Shown here: piece by piece, positions 61,301-64,000 of the stretch | How the letters are laid out: every line of letters begins with the position of its first letter | Numbering within the stretch: position 1 is the stretch's first letter | NCBI GenBank assembly: GCA_008704415.1 | Contig: VXIS01000092.1 | Coordinates: forward strand, 1-64,000 | Direction of reading: 5' to 3' | From: Sphaerosporella brunnea | Lineage: Eukaryota; Ascomycota; Pezizomycetes; Pezizales; Pyronemataceae | DNA length: 64,000 nt | Notes under the pieces: generated by a model | The model's input: only the letters and a program-made list of their open reading frames with translations | Databases searched by the model: none | Told to the model about the DNA's origin: nothing | Position numbers and translations under genes: made by a program

Positions 61301-62675
61301 TTAAGAAGCTTCCTCCCGTCTATTGCACGGGCCATGACAAGTATACTTTTGCAAGCGATACATATCTTCAAAGTTCACGGATGTCCCCTCCCAATCCGTC
61401 ACCCCTTTCAACGTCAACTTTATTCCGGGATTCTGCTGGGTGTGATGTTGGAGGGCATGATGCCAAGGGAAATTTCTTTCGCCATTTAGGTGGAGCCCGT
61501 TGAGCACTACTGACTTCAGGGAGTGTCTGTTGGCTTGAATGAAGCTGGAAAGAGCCCAAATATTGAGGTTTTGGTCTTCCTTATGCTTGTTTCCGGAAGC
61601 TACGAGCTCAAGATGCCGCAGGCGGAGAAACTCAAGACCGGGTCGCCGACCTCCATTGAAAAAAATATCCGAGCAATCATTACACAATGTATTGAACTGC
61701 TCATAGGGGCTGACCATCAGAAATAAGGCAAAGTCAAATCCCCAATTGCAAAACGGATCCCGAAAGCGGAGGGAATAGTTGATGTCGATCTTTAGGGTCT
61801 CAAGATGTATGCAATGCTCTAAAAGCCTGATACGGATATCCTCATACCAGCGTCCTATCGAAAGATGGTGTGGGATATTGGAAAGCGTGAGCGACTTCAG
61901 GTTTGCGAAGATGTTAATAATCTGATGAGGCCGTTCCTGCTGCTCGTGCTCGCAAGGTGGCGTAAACTCGTTCACGGGATGACGGCGCCACGGCAAGCAA
62001 GCATAAGCGCAGGGAAAGAGGCTTGGTGGGTGCCATGCATCAATGGTCAGAGCATCGATGTCAAATTCGCAGAACTGCAACGCTTTGACAACTCCCCAGA
62101 AAGCGCGCGTAGGGCCTGTATCATGCGCGCGGTATAGCGGCTCTTCGACAAAGTGAGAGAGGATGATGGATCGCAGGGAGTGAAACGCCGGCAGCGCCTT
62201 GGTCAACGAGATAATGTCGTAATATGTACCAAGTACATCCGCCTGGGCGAGATACAGCTGGTTACGCCGGATAAGATCTGCAGCAATTGCTGCGTTATCG
62301 GAAGATGAGGGCTCCTCGAGGTGAATCAGGGCGTCGATATCGTGGATAGCCGCTGTGTATCGGTTAGCTTGACACACGGGTCCTGTTTGGCTTGCGAGCA
62401 CACGCACGAGGGCTGATATGCTCCACAATCTTGTACTCGAAGGTTCGCACGTGAAGAGCGATGCCGCTCTGGGAGATATTTACGATACGGTCAAAGGCGT
62501 CACGGTTGAATTGAGACAGCCGCAGACGTCGAAAGGCCAGTGGGGTAAGGGACACATGGAACGACTTGCACAAAAGCCGTAGCTCCCGGAGAAAAGAAGG
62601 ACTAATTCTAGGATCGTTTTCAGGATCTAGATATGAAAATATTGTGTCGAGAAGCTCAACGGGGAAATGCTGCAT
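61301..62675 (-). CDS. F-box protein with LRR-like C-terminus
   Basis: Two exons (62675-62402, 62352-61301) give 441 residues. The intron (GTGCTC..ACACAG) has an AGCTAACC branch site. An F-box is at residues 1-45 (MQHFPVELLDTIFSYLDPE, LRELRLLCKSFHVSLTPLAF). The rest is irregular Leu-rich repeats (FANLKSLTLSNIPHHLSI, LEFLRLRHLELVASG, HSLKSVVLNGLHLNGE). The protein is expected to bind Skp1 and select a substrate for an SCF ubiquitin ligase. The substrate is unknown. Such genes belong to an expanded, fast-evolving family in filamentous ascomycetes. The start was chosen because it places the F-box at the very N-terminus. Confidence 0.75.
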
Positions 62676-64000
62676 GGCTGGCTGTCTGTGGCGAGAAGTG
62701 GGAAGAGGGGGAGGGGTGGTTGCGATGGTGGCGAGAGGAGGACATGCTCTGCACACACCGGCATTTACCGGAGCTAACAACAGAGTCAATCACTTCTACA
62801 TTGCGATCTTCGAAACTTCAAGGGATGCGATGCCGAATCGGTGTTTTCAATGTGGGTATTCTCCAGACGCCTGCCCTCCTACCCACCTTATACTCGCAGT
62901 CTCGTTCCTATCTACCTCGTCGTCAAGGCATGCGCAGGGAATGGCGTTCTTCGATACCAAACACACGGGCGGATGATGACACGGTTCTACATGCTCTACT
63001 CCCAGCTGCGCCAGACAGCCATGTGTGCAGCCGTGAGAATGCACAGATGAGCCTGCCAAGGTGCCCAATCATCGCTCCATGATACGCGAAGTGCTGATGT
63101 GGTGCCAGCTCGATGAGAAAGAGTTGCACAAGAGTAACGAAGGCTGAGAGCTTGCAGCACCTACTCTGGAGTAGAGCACGAGGAGTACCTATCTCTGTGG
63201 TTACACCAGGGCTTGGTGGCGTTGGCTCCGCCGTGAGTCCGCACAACACAGCAAGGGCAGTCCAGCTGTTCCCACTTGTGTCAGTAATCATGTTTTCGCT
63301 GTCTCAGCCGTGGCTACCCTACTCGGGATGCTTGGCATGCTTGGCAGCCATGCAGCCCGCTCAGAACGGACAAGCCAAACAAACACAGTCGTGTGGCAAA
63401 AAATGCTACATTCCAATTTGGATTGCGAACGCTGCGGGGAGAGTCATGCGGCCGTGCCAACCAGGGTGATCGGTGATAGACGAGCGGTGCTCAAGTAGAG
63501 TACATACAATACTTGGTACTCTACTACCTGCCTCTGGGCGGGGATTTGGCCACATTGGCCGGTATCTCCCTGCGGGGCGACATGTATTGTTTATTTCGAC
63601 GTCGCAGCATTTGCTCCCGAACGCTTAACAGAGCAGATGCCTGGTCGATGCGCAACCGAGAAGAGACGTCGGACTGTCGAGTATTGTGTAGGCGATTCGA
63701 TGTCTCCACCTGGAAGACATACTGATCCAGCGTGTAATACAGGAAAATTGTTGCCTTCGGGGTAAATCACCTTGCATGCCCTTTTATGCAGGCCGAAACC
63801 GCAGTTGACGGTGCTGTATCTGCGCCGCAATTGTTGTGATCCAATAATATTGCTCCACAACCGACCATCTCTTAGAGCTGAAAGTGTCCGCAGTTGCTGA
63901 CCGCAGAAAAGGGCAAGAGAGGGATCGGTAACCGTCAGAGTGCTGCCTTGCATGGACTGATGCTTTATCATGCCCTGCAGTCGACCACACACCTTTCCGA
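62676..64000. other. Window end, no gene recognised
   Basis: 1.3 kb with only short motif-free open frames on both strands. The minus-strand frame at 63992-63591 is open to the window edge and could belong to a gene cut by the border, but shows nothing recognisable. Confidence 0.4.

Overview
The window is nuclear DNA of a filamentous ascomycete (Pezizomycotina; class not resolved). The genes have few, short introns (about 45-110 bp, GT..AG, with CTAAC/CTGAC-type branch points near the acceptor). The gene set is typically fungal: a SepH/Cdc7-type septation kinase, the MICOS subunit Mic10, Mim1, the Shp1/p47 UBX protein, and Rpn11. There are no operons, Shine-Dalgarno sites or CRISPR arrays. 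I rebuilt exon models by hand from splice sites and reading frame.

Layout. 1-5.75 kb: a type II membrane PC-esterase-like gene, then a retroelement tail and a broken Thr-rich cell-surface gene. 5.9-18 kb: Mim1, two abutting TIR elements, an orphan TM/coiled-coil gene, a conserved gene of unknown function, Oxa1, Shp1/p47, TAF11, a nested-hairpin element and an MFS transporter. 19.6-30.2 kb is the accessory block. It holds a decayed P-loop gene, a MULE N-terminal relic, two orphan genes, a LINE RNase H fragment interrupted by a MULE that is itself interrupted by a palindromic poly(T)/poly(A) insert, and a Pif1/Helitron-type helicase relic. 30.2-54.9 kb is a dense housekeeping block: SepH kinase, Mcp2-like ABC1 kinase, a PIF/Harbinger-like SANT relic, PGI, Rpn11, Pno1/Dim2, Utp25, eIF3f, Urb2 and a helix-turn-helix protein. 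54.9-64 kb is gene-poor, with only Mic10 and an F-box gene.

Themes. Four genes serve mitochondrial membranes (Mim1, Oxa1, Mcp2-like, Mic10). Three neighbouring genes act in ribosome assembly (Pno1, Utp25, Urb2), with eIF3f and Rpn11 beside them. Several neighbours are divergent and share short intergenic regions (Oxa1/Shp1, PGI/Rpn11, Utp25/eIF3f).

The most unusual structures are the palindromic insert inside the MULE, the small TIR/hairpin elements carrying a shared GTGACTTTGCCACAT core, and the SANT-domain-only PIF-like element. I did not find a convincing new multi-gene system. The novelty here lies in mobile DNA structure and a few orphan genes.
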